Assembly (NCBI GenBank): GCA_033961575.1
Contig: CM066737.1
Coordinates: 96,624,709-96,688,708, forward strand
From: Aselliscus stoliczkanus
Lineage: Eukaryota; Chordata; Mammalia; Chiroptera; Hipposideridae
DNA length: 64,000 nucleotides
Direction: 5' to 3'
The notes under the pieces are model-generated. The model worked only from the letters and a program-made list of their open reading frames with translations, made no database searches and was not told where the DNA came from. A program made the translations under genes and the position numbers. Each line of letters opens with the position of its first letter. Position 1 is the stretch's first letter. Below, in pieces: positions 12,676 to 23,373 of this stretch.

Positions 12676-12792
12676 GGTCGGCTGAGTGACGAGGTGGTTA
12701 AGAGCTGGCTTGGGATGCCAGTGGCCCCAGTTCGGGTCCCACATGTGAGGGCCAATGACACTGCCATCAAAAAAAAGTAAAATAAGTAAAAT
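12676..12792 (+). mobile_element. tRNA-derived SINE, short form A
   Basis: Head 'ggtcggctgagtgacg', 'gctggcttgggatgcc', B box 'ggcccc agttcgggtcccac' and 'aatgacactgcc', then an A-rich tail. A perfect 18-bp target duplication (ending 'gactgttagag') is at 12658-12675 and 12793-12810. Confidence 0.95.
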
Positions 12793-12811
12793 AAAATAAG
12801 ACTGTTAGAGA

Positions 12812-14180
12812 TCCTATTCCTGAAAAGCTTTATGGCCACCACTCCTAAATAAAAACAATATTATATGATGGAAAATTCTGATTTTTCTTTTGATACTAAT
12901 AACTAATCTAAGGCTTTGTTTGAAATATAGTTCATATTTTTTTTCAATAAGTGTCTTCATAGAGCAGACATTTGATGCCCTAAGCCCATAGCATTGTGTG
13001 AGTGTAGGCACGCACCTCAAGATTGCTGAATTTTACTAAAATTAACGAGATATTGACAGATATCTGCCTTAACTCTATGAGCACAGCTTCAGAGTGCATC
13101 TTCCAAGTGACTTGATTTTCTAAGTGTTTGTTTTCAACCTAATTTGTCCTCAGTCTCAGTGGGAAGGAGAAAATTTCAGTGAAATATGTGCACAGTTTCT
13201 TGTTTGGTCCCTAATGAAATTTATACTCGAAGAGGCTTAGTCTTTTGGAAAACTTCAGCATTAAAAAGAAATATTTGACTCCAGTTGTTTTTTCAAATCA
13301 AAATAAAAGACCTCTAGTGAAAAAGTCCAAATCATAGACTTGAAGAACTTTCCAATAATAATCCCTAAAGATAAATTAAATTTCTTTGTTTTCTCTGTAA
13401 TTATTTTTTGGATAATCTCATACAGCCGAGTATGGGGAGAATATTATGAGTTTCTCCATTAAATTTGTTTTGCTGCACATTAATGCCTAGTGTTTTATAG
13501 GCTTGCAATTGTCTTTTTGGGGAGGTTTATACGGTTTCCAGCTGACATGGTGGTGAGCGGAAGCTAATGAACTAAGCTCAGTGCCCACCAACATGGCTGC
13601 ACTTGTTTGATTTACTCTGCTGTGCAGTTGTTGCTTTTTTTCTCTCTCGCTTGCATTTTGGCCTCCAAGGCAACTAAGGGCTAATTTTGAAGACTGCATG
13701 TGGTCATTCTTTAGCCTAAGGTTATTAAAAAACATGGTCCCAACTTGGAGTTACTGGAGCAAAGAACAGGAGAGAAGATGAAGTTGACAGCCATAGAGCA
13801 GAGCCAAAGTCCATAAAAGAAACTAGAATCCCAAACTCTTGAGAGATCACAGCAAGCCAGGGCTGAAAGTGGCAGCACAGGTTAGGGAGGATTCTCAGAA
13901 CAGGGCAGAGAAGGGAAAACTCTATAAGGGTAGAAACAAAATAGGGAAAGCTACAGAGTCTATATAGAACTGAAGAGGGGGAGAAGAATGGAAATGAAGG
14001 GACTTTAAAGGCACAGGTAAATACCAATATTAGAAATGAGCCTGTAAGAATAATACCAACATTGAATAATGTCAATAATGATAAGAATAATACCAGTATT
14101 ATAAGAATAAAACTAATATTAGAGATAAGAATATAGGGTGTGAGATAACACACTCTAACTCTGCAACAGGAGACAGGAAA
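12812..14180. other. Unique-looking stretch
   Basis: No recognised gene or transposon. 13500-13735 is less AT-rich and more complex than its surroundings, but its 82-codon minus-strand frame has no support. 14020-14130 contains short degenerate 'aataatacca' repeats. Confidence 0.45.
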
Positions 14181-14184
14181 ATAG

Positions 14185-14186
<2 letters not shown>

Positions 14187-14259
<73 letters not shown>

Positions 14260-14335
14260 AGGAAGAGAGAAAAAGAGAGAAAAGAACAAAGAAGGAAGGA
14301 AGGATGGAAGGAAGGAAAGAAGGAAGGCAAGAAGG
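14187..14335. repeat. (GA)n followed by (GGAA)n-like purine tract
   Basis: About 65 bp of GA dinucleotides leads into an imperfect GGAA/GAAA tract. The minus-strand 201-codon frame at 13725-14330 is an artefact of this tract (long Ser-Leu runs). Purine-only strands of this length can form triplex structures. Confidence 0.95.
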
Positions 14336-14518
14336 AAAAAGAATGATGACTAGTGTGTTATCTAAGGTAAAACTAACATTTAGCTTTGTGAAAATATGGC
14401 AATTATGGAATACATTTATTTATTTGTATTTTTATTTATATTATTCTATCTATAGAATAAATTGGGATCAGACACAGGAGACCAAAGTGCTAGTCAAGGA
14501 ACTAGTAATTCTTTGTTT

Positions 14519-14570
14519 TATAACTATGGTCATTTCTGGGTCTCAGTTTGTTCATTTGTAAAATGGATTT
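14519..14570 (+). repeat. MIR fragment
   Basis: 'gggtctcagtttgttcattt' followed by 'gtaaaatgga' matches the conserved core of MIR ('cctcagtttcctcatctgtaaaatgg'). Only this short piece is recognisable. Confidence 0.5.
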
Positions 14571-14949
14571 GAAAGAGACTGAGACTTTGATGCATGTGTG
14601 TGTGTATGAGTGATAAAGAAAGCTGAACAATTTAAATATAATTTGTGCTTTAGCTATTTCAAAAGTGATTTCATAATATTAAAATAGACACAGATTAAGA
14701 AACTTATATGGCATAAAAGCAGAGATATGAAACCACATAGAAATAGATAGATTCATATACCAAAGAAAATGAAAAGCAGTGCTTACTAAAGTGAGCACTA
14801 AATTTAGCTCTCAGTTTTCTGGTAGCCAAAAAACGGGCAAAGAAGGATGGTTTATAGAGTTTTTACAATTAAAAAGAAATGTACAAGTTCAAGTAAAGAG
14901 ACCAAAAAAATTCTTTAATTACATTTTACAAAGAATTTATCATATAGAG

Positions 14950-15172
14950 CAGAGGTCAGGAAACTATACCCATTGGCCAAATTCAGTCCTTTGCCTCTTC
15001 TTATAAATAAAGTTTTATTGGAATGCAGTCATGCCTATTTGATTACCTTTGTCTATGGACACATTCTTGCTACAATGGTAGAATTGAGTAGTTTGGTACA
15101 GAGACTCTATGGCCCACAAAGCCTAAAATATTTGGTGTCTGACCCTTGACAGAAATAGTTTGCCAACCTCTG
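14950..15172. mobile_element. Non-autonomous hAT (Charlie-type) element
   Basis: It has terminal inverted repeats 'cagaggtcaggaaact' at the left and 'agtttgccaacctctg' at the right. The internal phrases 'aagttttattggaa' and 'gcccacaaagcctaaaat' are typical of an abundant MER1-group hAT relic. The 8-bp flanks ('atatagag' and 'acatggaa') match at only five positions, as expected for an old insertion. The exact MER number is not claimed. Confidence 0.75.
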
Positions 15173-15401
15173 ACATGGAACTTTCTGAAATGAGCACTGA
15201 ATAAAATAATGCACATTCTGCCAAATGATGGCTGAAGAAGTTACTCAAACTCCCTTCAGGAGATTTCTATTTTTCTTTTATTAATACCATATAAATATCC
15301 AAGGAAACAATTTAACTTATAATTTAGTGAAGGCATGGGTGTGTATGTGTGCAGTGTGTGTTGTAGCAGGGCAGGGATGGTCTTAAGACCAATATACTCT
15401 A

Positions 15402-15405
<4 letters not shown>

Positions 15406-15446
<41 letters not shown>
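15406..15446. repeat. (TC)n microsatellite
   Basis: About twenty perfect TC units, bounded by 'aggatc' and 'taaatgaaag'. Confidence 0.95.
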
Positions 15447-15489
15447 AATGAAAGCATTGTGGAGCCCTATTTAGTTCTTAGAAAAAGTA

Positions 15490-16500
15490 ATTCTTTTATA
15501 TTTCCAGATTTATTGAGATATAATTGATGTATAACATTGTGTAAGTTTAAAGTGTACATGTTGATTTGATACACCTACATATTGCAAAATGATTGCCATA
15601 TAGCATTAGCTAAAAACACCTCATTTATGTCATGTAATTATCATTCTTGTTTTCTGGTGAAGACATTTAAGATTTACTCTCTTAGCATCTTTCAAGGAGA
15701 TAATACTGTATTATTAACTATAATCACCATAATGTAGATAAGATCTCCAGAACTTTTTCATCTTATAACTGGAAGTTTATACCCTTTGACCAATATCTAC
15801 CCATTTCTCCTACCCCTCAGCCCCTGGTAACCACCAATCTATTTCTATGATGTTGGATTTTTTAGATTCTACATGTAAGTGATATTATATGGTATTTGTC
15901 TTTTTCTGTCTGACTTATTTCACTTACCATAATATACTCATGGTTCACTGAAAAACTGTTAGAACTAATCAATGAATTTAGTAAAGTTGCAGGATACAAA
16001 ATCACCATACAGAAAACAGTTACATTTCTATACACTAACAATGAAATAACTGAAAAATAAATAAAGAAAAAAATCCCATTCACAATAGCATGAACAATAA
16101 TAAAATACTTAGGAATAAATTTAACCAAGGAAGTGAAAGTGTTCTTGTATACTGAAAACGACAAGATTTTGGTGAATGAAATTGAAGAAGACATGAACAA
16201 ATGGAAAGATACCCTATGTTTACAGATCTGAAGAATTAATATTGTTAAAATGTCCATATTGCCTAAAGCCATCTATAAATGCAATGCATCCTTATCAAAA
16301 TTTCAATGACATTTTTCACAGAAATAGAAAAAAAAATCCTGGAATTTGTATGGCATCACAAAAGACCTCAAATATCCAAAGCAATCCTCAGGAATCAAAA
16401 AAAAAAGTTAGAGGCATCACACTTGCTGATTTTGAACTATGAAACAAAGTTATAGTAATAAAAACAGTATGGTATGGATATAAAAATAGACACATAAACC
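15490..16500. mobile_element. L1 insertion with 5' inversion (twin priming)
   Basis: 15500-15945 is an L1 3' end and ORF2 C-terminus in minus orientation ('ttattgagatataattgatg', 'ctgtctgacttatttcact'). At about 15945 the orientation flips. 15950-16500 is ORF2 in plus orientation ('gaatttagtaaagttgcagg', 'acactaacaatgaaataac', 'aaaatgtccatattgcc'). The inverted part derives from upstream ORF2 sequence, as twin-primed reverse transcription predicts. The frames are interrupted, for example the 136-codon minus-strand frame that spans the junction. Confidence 0.75.
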
Positions 16501-16904
16501 ATACTCTCAGGGGTGGATCCTGCTAGTTTCAAATCAGTGAGTATATTCTATCTCTCTGGCCACAGTGCTTTCTTCAGTTTGGGGGCACAGGACCCAATTC
16601 TGGACAATAGCTATGAGTAGAGATTTTCTTTTTGAGACTCTACATAAGATGTGTTCATTTTGTGCCAGACACATACAAGAAGTCATTGAATTCCTAGAAT
16701 GCATAGGCTGATGTTGTGTGTCATTAAGGAAAAGTAACCCTAGAAGGAAGCAGATACAGGGGGAAGGCAAAGAAAAAAATGGTAAATGAATGAATATTTT
16801 CTAGATTGAGCCTCAAATGAAGCTTACTCCATCACTGGTCTTCCTGACATGAAGTTTAAATGTTGTCATCGTTTGAGTCACTTGAAAACTTTTGTGTTAC
16901 TTTT

Positions 16905-17005
16905 TTTTTTTTGAGGGCAGTGTCACTGGCCCTCATATGTGGGACGGAACCGGGGCCGCTGGCTTCCCAAGCCAGCGCTTAACCACCGCGCCACTCGGCC
17001 GGCCC
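16905..17005 (-). mobile_element. tRNA-derived SINE, short form A
   Basis: A well preserved copy: T run, 'gagggcagtgtcactggccc', 'ggcttcccaagccagcgc', 'cactcggccggccc'. A perfect 13-bp target duplication, 'ttgtgttactttt', is at 16892-16904 and 17006-17018. Confidence 0.95.
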
Positions 17006-17140
17006 TTGTGTTACTTTTGAATGAATAATTAGTAATAAAGTAGTCATCTTTTAGTACATCCAGAGAAGTGAGAGAATTTGAAGAAATGGTTAGTTAAATA
17101 ATATTATTTAAACTTTTGGTTAAATTAAAATCTAATCATA

Positions 17141-17225
17141 TTGGGTTGTCAAAAAAGTCATGACGCATTTTTGAAACAAAAAACAAACAAACAAAAAATG
17201 CGTCATGACTTTTCCAACAACCCAA
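17141..17225. mobile_element. 85-bp mariner-derived hairpin (MITE)
   Basis: Two inverted arms of about 32 bp ('ttgggttgtcaaaaaagtca...' and '...tgacttttccaacaaccca') are separated by a short A/C-rich loop. The arms match the ends of the mariner at 30742-35886, so this is an internally deleted relative. It is preceded by TA, and the second TA appears mutated to CA. Near-perfect pairing means a transcript would fold into one long stem. Confidence 0.9.
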
Positions 17226-18437
17226 CAGTGAAAATCTCTGAAAATAACTAGAAGGTAGAGATATCATGGGCTATTTTCATGTGCTTCATGGACAGATGGC
17301 AAAGGTAACATTCTCTTAGGAAAATTCAATGGATTCTCCCTTAGAGAGCCATTTCACTTTGTAGAAAGGAGGGCTGCAAGGGGTATTGCAAACCATTAAA
17401 AAGAAATGAGCTTTATCAGCGCCTTCATTGAATAATAATGATTGTTCCTATTTAGTGGAAATGAGGTGCAGCAGGGAGTTCTGGGAAAAATAAAGTTGTC
17501 ATGGTAACTGATAACACTTTTTTCCTACTGGAAATCAAAATGGTTGATGAGGCTAAGCAAAGCCCTTAGAGACTTTTCCCAAGTAAAGGGAATAGAAAAA
17601 AGGAAATAAAAGGAAGATCTGGCATGAACTCTGTTCTGTTGAATTCTGTTCTACCCACAAAGATAAGAGTTCTAAGGAAACTGCATAATGAGCTGAGCCA
17701 GGTTGATGAAAGTGGTATCTCTCTTTTATATTAGAGTTGACCCAATACAGGTGGACAGATGATTACTATGTAACCAAAGTCTGAGAAAATACTACCCAGA
17801 AAAAATATTCAGATTAAGTTTACAATGAAAATTAAGTTCTTTTAAGGACAACATTTAACATTTAGCATAAGCAAGGATTGTGTTTCTTTTGAAATTGGCT
17901 ATGGAGCAAAAACTGAAACACAATATTTAAATGCTCTTAGAAAGTCATCTGAGCTTTCCTAACCTGAGTTTTCTTACCTGTGAAATCAACAGTTTGGGAG
18001 AGAGCTCTAATTTTCAAACATTTCTCGCAATAAAAACCTTCAAGAAAACTAAACCTGTGAATAAATAAAATTGCAGTCCCAGAATGGAGCTTTAGCAGGA
18101 GGCTCAGGGCTTCCTTTCTCTTTGTAACAGTCTTTAAGACATTTTATAGAAAATAATTGACAGACATATGTCTAGCTTCTGCCTCTAAATAGTCACACAT
18201 GAAATGTCTTAATTGCTCTTAACAGGAACTATTCTCCATCTGGTAGCAGCTTTCTAAATGGCTCAGGAAGGAGGCACCAACTAGATCAGAGTAATCAACA
18301 CTAGGGTTGAATGGGTTGACGTTTGACAGACAATTCTGCTTTTCTATTTATTTTCTGGAAGGAGATAACCAAATTCTAGAGATCGTGCTTTACATATCTG
18401 TCCTTATTATGTGAAAATAAGTCTTATGAAAACATTA
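17226..18437. other. Unique-looking stretch with a possible RFX-type X-box
   Basis: No gene seen. At 17495-17508, 'gttgtcatggtaac' resembles an RFX X-box (second half-site 'ggtaac' exact). It lies in sequence of higher complexity than its surroundings (17400-17560). A short MIR-like piece is at about 17950-17990. Regulatory meaning is only a guess. Confidence 0.35.
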
Positions 18438-18883
18438 TAGTTATGCACTGCATAATGACATTTTGGTCAATGATGGACCACATATATGACAGTGGTCCCA
18501 TAAAATTATTAGGGAGCCAAAACATTCCTATCACCTAGTGATATTGTAACATCATAATGTACTACATTACTCATGTATTTGTGGTGATGCTGGTGTAAAC
18601 CAACCTACTGCACTGCCAGTCATATAAAAGTATAGCACATACAATTATGGGCAGTACATAATGCTTGATAATGATAATAAATGAGCATAGTACTGCCTTA
18701 TGTATTTACTATACTATACTTTGTATCATTGCAGTGTACTATTTCTAGTTATTAAAAAAAAGTTTGCTGTAAAACAATATGCCATGTTGTGCCTGCAGCA
18801 GCCTTATATATCGTGTTTATTGGGTCTCATAATTGCATCGTTTTCTCTGGTGCTTGTTTTAATCTCATGTTGTTTTGTTCATC

Positions 18884-20666
18884 ATGGCCCCTAAGCATAC
18901 ACAATCTACTGCTAATGTTGCCAGTAAGAGGTCACATCAAATGATTGACCTGGAAACAAAATGAAAGATGATCAAGGACTACAAAGGTAGAAAAACAGTG
19001 ATGATTGTTGCTCGCCAGCCAGTGATGTCCCATTCCATTATGCCTACGATCTTGAAGAACAAGAATAAAGTGATGGAAGCTGTTAACGGAACTATTTTAT
19101 TGAAGGCAATGATACTAACAAAAATTTGAGAAGGGCCATGGAGAAACTTCTAATGACCCAGATTGAAGACCAGATAGAAGTGTATCCCTCCCAGCACCGT
19201 AATGATCGTGACCAAAGCAAAATGTTTGTTTTCGATGTTGAAAGAAAAGAGTAGACCTGACTATGATGCTGAATTTACTCCTAGCTCTTGGGGCTTAAAC
19301 GAGTCAAGAATCGTTATTCATAATTTAATGTGAAAGTCAGTGGTGAATCTGTGAGTGCTGATGTGAAGGCAGCTGAAGAATTTTTAGAAACTCTAGGAAA
19401 GCCAATTGTGGAGCAAATGTACTCGCCAGAGCACATATTTAACATGGATGACACACACCTAAAAGGATTTTCATCCTTAAGGAGGGTATGTCAATGCCAG
19501 GTTTCAGGACTTTTAAGGACATGATAACAATCTTTCTTGGGGACAATGTTGCAGGTTACAAATTGAAACCCTTTGTGATTTGGCACAGTGAGAATTCCAG
19601 GGCATTCAAGTATATCAATAAGCACACACTGCCAGTGTACTACAGGAGCAATAAAAAGTCATGAATGACCCAGCTCCTCTTTCAAGGTGCCCCCCTGAAT
19701 TGCTATGTCAGCAAAATGGAGAAGTACTCTTTGGAGAATAACATACCTTTCAAGAGTTTGCTTATTGCTGATAATGCTCATGGATATCCTTCTTTTATTG
19801 GTGATCTTCATCCCAATATCAAAGTGGTATTTCTCCCTCCAAACACCACCCCTTTGATCCAGCCAATGGCTCAAGGAGTTATAGGAGCTTTCAAGGCCTC
19901 CTGCTTTTGCCCATGCTATTGCTGCAACTGAGGGAGACACTGATGTAATTCTGGAAGGATTACAACCTCTATGGCTGCATCAAGAACCTTGCTTGGGCTT
20001 GGAGTACTAAGGAATGTATGAATAGCATCTGGAGAAGACGCTCAAGAGATTCATCCATGACATCAAAGGATTTACCAAGTATGAGGAGGCTGGAAAAATC
20101 AACAAGGCTGTGGTTGAGATGGCAAACAACCTTAACCTGGGTGGGGATGAGGAGGACATTGAGTTGCTCCTGTAGGTGGTTCCTGACTAGTGAGGAGGTG
20201 TTGGAACTGGAACAGGATTGCAGAGCTGAAGAAGAGTCGAGAGACAAGGAAACTGCATGAGAAGAAAAAGAAGAACCCTCCAAGAAAATTCCCAGTGAAG
20301 GGTGTAGCAGAAGCTTTTGCTGACCTCAACGAGCTCCTTACAAAGTTTGAGAACATGGACCCAAACACTGAAAGGTCCCCATTAGTACAGTAGAGAGGAA
20401 TGTTCATGGTGTGTTATCTGCTTACAAGCAAATCTATGATGAAAAAAAAGAAACAACCCAGGCAAACCACCATGGACGTATTTCTGAAAGGAGTAACACC
20501 TCCTCAGAAAGAGCCTGAGGCAGGTCCCTTGGGAGGGGTTCCAGAAGAAGGCATTGTCATCATAGGAGATGACAGCTCCATGCAAGTCATTGCCCCTGAA
20601 GCCTTTGCAGTGGGACAAGATGTGGAGGAGGGAGACAGTGATACTGATGCTCCTGACCCCGTGTAG
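18884..20666 (+). pseudogene. Tigger transposase pseudogene
   Basis: The reading begins MAPKHTQSTANVASKRSH, as in pogo/CENP-B-like transposases, and passes through an N-terminal DNA-binding region. The DDE core is seen as 'NMDDTHLKG' (about 19440), 'LLIADNAHGYP' (about 19765-19800) and 'LPPNTTPLIQPMAQGVIGAFKA' (about 19835-19900). The acidic C-terminus ends 'VEEGDSDTDAPDPV' before TAG at 20666. Stops (for example after 'DLETK' near 18960) and several frameshifts break it into pieces of 60-90 codons. It once bound the element's ends and cut and pasted it in the nucleus; it cannot now make a full protein. Confidence 0.85.
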
Positions 20667-20774
20667 GCCTAGGCTAGTGTGTGTGTGTGTCTTAGTTTTT
20701 AACAAAAAAGTTTAAAAAGTAAAAAATAAAAAAAGGAAAAACAGAAGAAAGCTTATGGAATATGTATATTAAGA

Positions 20775-20967
20775 AAGAAAATATTTTTTTTAATTTATTT
20801 ATTTTTAATTAGTTTCAGGTGTACAACACAGTACAATAGTTATACTTTTTTGTTTAAGGGCAGTGTCACTGGCCCTCATATGTGGGACCCAAACCAGGGC
20901 CGCTGACATCCCAAGCCAGCTCTTCTTAACCACCGCGCCACTCGGCTGGCCCAAGAAAATATTTTTT
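20775..20967 (-). mobile_element. Chimeric L1 3'-end plus SINE insertion with one shared target duplication
   Basis: A 15-bp duplication, 'aagaaaatatttttt', bounds the unit at 20775-20789 and 20953-20967. Between lie about 58 bp of minus-strand L1 3'UTR (T run, 'ttaattagtttcaggtgtac') and, directly joined at about 20848, a minus-strand SINE starting at its own 3' end ('gggcagtgtcactggccc') and ending 'cactcggctggccc'. A single duplication around both suggests one integration in which reverse transcriptase switched from L1 RNA to SINE RNA. Confidence 0.85.
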
Positions 20968-21516
20968 ATACAGCAGTACAATGTGTTTTAAGTGTTATTA
21001 CAAAACAGTCAAAAAGTTCTAAAAATTAAAAAGTTTACACAGTAAAGTAAAAAAGTTACAGTAAGCTAAGGATAATTTATTACTGAAGAAAGCAAATATT
21101 AAACGTAGTGTATCCTAAGCACGCAGAGTGTATAAAGTCTACAGCAATGTCCTGTGATGTCCTCGGCCTTCACTCTCACACTCACTCACCGAATCACCAA
21201 GAGCAACTTCCAGGCCTGCAAGCTCTATTCATGCTAGGTGCCCTATCTTTTATACCATGTTTTTACCATATTTTTTATGTTTAAATACACAAATACTTAC
21301 CATGGTGTTACAATTGCTTATAGTATCCAGTATAGTACCATGCTGTACAGGTGTGTAGCCTAGAAGCAATAGGCTAGACCACACAGCCTAGGTATGCAGT
21401 AGGTTAGACCATCTAGGTTTGTGTAAGTGCATTCTGTGATGTTTGCACAATGATGAAGTCACAGAATGACGCATTTCTCAGAACATATCCTTGTCATTAA
21501 GCGATGCATGACTGTA

Positions 21517-22118
21517 CATATTCCCACTCTACAATCTGATACAATTATTGTGAAGTTAATGCAGGCAAAATTAAATGCTAAATATTAAAGATCTTTGAAG
21601 ACCTAAAGAAACATTTCAAATATAAACTGTTGTCTGCAATATGTTGGCTTAAAATAAGTCCAGCTCATGGGCAACACCATAAGAATGTATTGACCAAATT
21701 GAAGGTCCTGCTGCAAATTGTGTGAAATTAAATTACATTTGTAGAAATTTTAACATATTATTTAAATATGGGTTTTACTTTGTTGTCCAAGCTGGGATGT
21801 TTTTGAGAATGAAAGGGGGAACTAAATATACATAGCATGCATTGGCTGATCTACAGGTATAACAGGGACAGTCTTTGGGTGACCATATGTCTGATTTTCC
21901 AAATTATAGTATCTTTAATGATGGCAGATCAACTGTACTAAGTCCTATAATAACAGCATGATATAACCCTAATATTCTTCTAAATTTTCAACACTGGTCT
22001 TCAGTTTTAAAGGATAAGTACTTTTGGAACTTTGATATGATACAATTATCCTTCATTTACTCATTTTTGAGAACCCTTCCAGACGTTCATGGAATTCTGA
22101 GCATTTAAGAAATATACA
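21517..22118. other. Unique-looking stretch
   Basis: AT-rich sequence with no gene or recognisable repeat. Confidence 0.5.
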
Positions 22119-22228
22119 GGGTCCAGCCGAGTGGCTCAGCTGGTTATTGAAGAACAACAAGTTGGCTGGTCACCTACCCCAATTCCCCAACACTGTTCCC
22201 ATCCCCCAATTCCCCAATAAAATCTTAA
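22119..22228 (+). mobile_element. Internally deleted SINE (head plus long-form tail)
   Basis: About 28 bp of tRNA-like head ('ggtccagccgagtggctc') are joined directly to the far 3' part of the long form ('ttgaagaacaacaagttgg', 'ccaattccccaataaaatctt'). The B box, the 'gtgacactgccctc' segment and the GC-rich body are absent. An AT microsatellite follows the tail. Confidence 0.85.
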
Positions 22229-22299
22229 TATATATATATATATTCTTAAAGATATATATATATATCCAATTGGAGATATATATATATATCTCCAATTGG
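22229..22299. repeat. (AT)n with a perfect 34-bp palindrome
   Basis: AT runs surround the palindrome at 22266-22299, whose arms are 'ccaattgg' plus 'agatatat' and their exact complements, with no spacer. Such a site can extrude as a cruciform. It may have arisen from snap-back copying within the AT run after the SINE tail. Confidence 0.9.
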
Positions 22300-22532
22300 T
22301 ATCCCTCTGGATCTTAAAGCAAAATCACTGACCTATTGTATCATAAATTCAGTGTCTGTCTTCAACATATTAATACTCTGTTCCACATTTTAGGTTTTTG
22401 TGTCTTAGTAGGAGTTTAACGCATCTCAACTTCTAGAAAGTTTTGTTACTCTTTCTGCATCTTATGTTGTGCTTGAAAAGGAAACTACGAGGTTGGATTT
22501 GTATTCACTTCACTGCTTCCATTGTCATCATT

Positions 22533-22812
22533 TTCTTTTTTTAAAATTTTTATTTATTTATTTTTAATTAGTTTCAGGTGTACAACACAGTGCAACAGTT
22601 ATACTTTTTACCCCTCAAAGTGACAACCACCCTCCCCAATTTAGCCATCCCACTCCTCACCCCCATATCATGTATATCTATTACACTTCCTCTGACTGCC
22701 TTCCACATTATACTCCACATCCCGTGACTATCTATATATTCAATTACAGTTGGTTTACAATATTATACAACCTCAGCTTCAGGTGTATAGTGCAGTGATC
22801 AAGCCTCTACTC
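22533..22812 (-). mobile_element. Young L1 3'-end fragment, about 280 bp
   Basis: T run, 'ttaattagtttcaggtgtac', C-rich middle and 'gtgcagtgatcaagcctct'. It is highly similar to 1042-1306 and ends at nearly the same 5' position. A short flanking repeat ('cattttct') is compatible with a target duplication. Confidence 0.85.
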
Positions 22813-22888
22813 CATTTTCTATTAATAGTATAGGTCATTGGTACGACAGATTATGTTTAAAGGACTGCTGTTTTAAAATATTTTGTGT

Positions 22889-23033
22889 TGGGCCGACCGA
22901 GTGGCTCAGTTGGTTAAGAGCTCGCTCAAGAGTGCGAGCTGAGCTCTGAGCAACAGCTGTTCGAGGCCAGCCTGAGCTGAGTTGCCGTTGAGCTGCCAAC
23001 AGGTGGCAGGATGGCTCAGCTAAAAAAAAAAAA
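22889..23033 (+). mobile_element. tRNA-derived SINE, variant B
   Basis: Head 'ttgggccgaccgagtggc', 'gagctcgctcaagagtgcg', body 'cctgagctgagttgccg', end 'ggtggcaggatggctcag' and a pure A tail. The 10-bp duplication 'atattttgtg' lies at 22879-22888 and 23035-23044. Same type as 4298-4450. Confidence 0.95.
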
Positions 23034-23069
23034 GATATTTTGTGAACATATTATACTACTCTTACAAAA

Positions 23070-23124
23070 ATTCTTCTCTCTCTCTCTCTCCGTCTCTCTC
23101 CCTCTCTCACTCCCCTCCCCCCCA
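23070..23124. repeat. (TC)n/C-rich pyrimidine tract
   Basis: TC repeats grade into 'cccctccccccc'. Low-complexity DNA, not coding. Confidence 0.9.
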
Positions 23125-23206
23125 GTTTTTTTTATTAAGTGAACAAATCACTAGCTAAGATGGATGATTATAGCAATGACAAAATGAGAGGTGGCAAACA
23201 TTTTAA

Positions 23207-23373
23207 GTTAGTGGTTATTCACCGTATCTTCACATTTAGGGGGACTTTCAAAATTCTGATGTCCAGGCCACATCCCAGACCACTCACATTAGAAACTCTG
23301 TGAATGGACCCAGACATCAGTGCTTTTTTAAGTTCCCAGGTGATTCCAATAAGCAGGCAAGGTTGTAAACCAT
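23207..23373. mobile_element. MER5-type hAT-Charlie relic
   Basis: Inner phrases 'ctttcaaaattctgatg', 'caggccacatcccagacc' and 'gttcccaggtgattcc', with eroded ends ('gtggttattcacc' and 'ggttgtaaacca'), match the widespread MER5 group. It is non-autonomous and ancient. Confidence 0.75.

Larger units (their letters stand above)
18438..21514 (+). mobile_element. Tigger-family (pogo-like) DNA transposon, nearly full length
   Basis: The left end 'tagttatgcactgcataatg' is the inverted counterpart of the right end 'cattaagcgatgcatgactg'. TA dinucleotides lie at both flanks (18436-18437 and 21515-21516). The interior carries a decayed transposase of CENP-B/pogo type (18884-20666). The element is about 3.08 kb, including roughly 180 bp of later L1/SINE insertion at 20775-20967. 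Subfamily not assigned (Tigger3-like ends by memory). Confidence 0.85.

Noticed and set aside
13725..14330. A 201-codon minus-strand frame
   Set aside because: It is driven by the (GA)n and GGAA tract, with long Ser-Leu runs and no domain.
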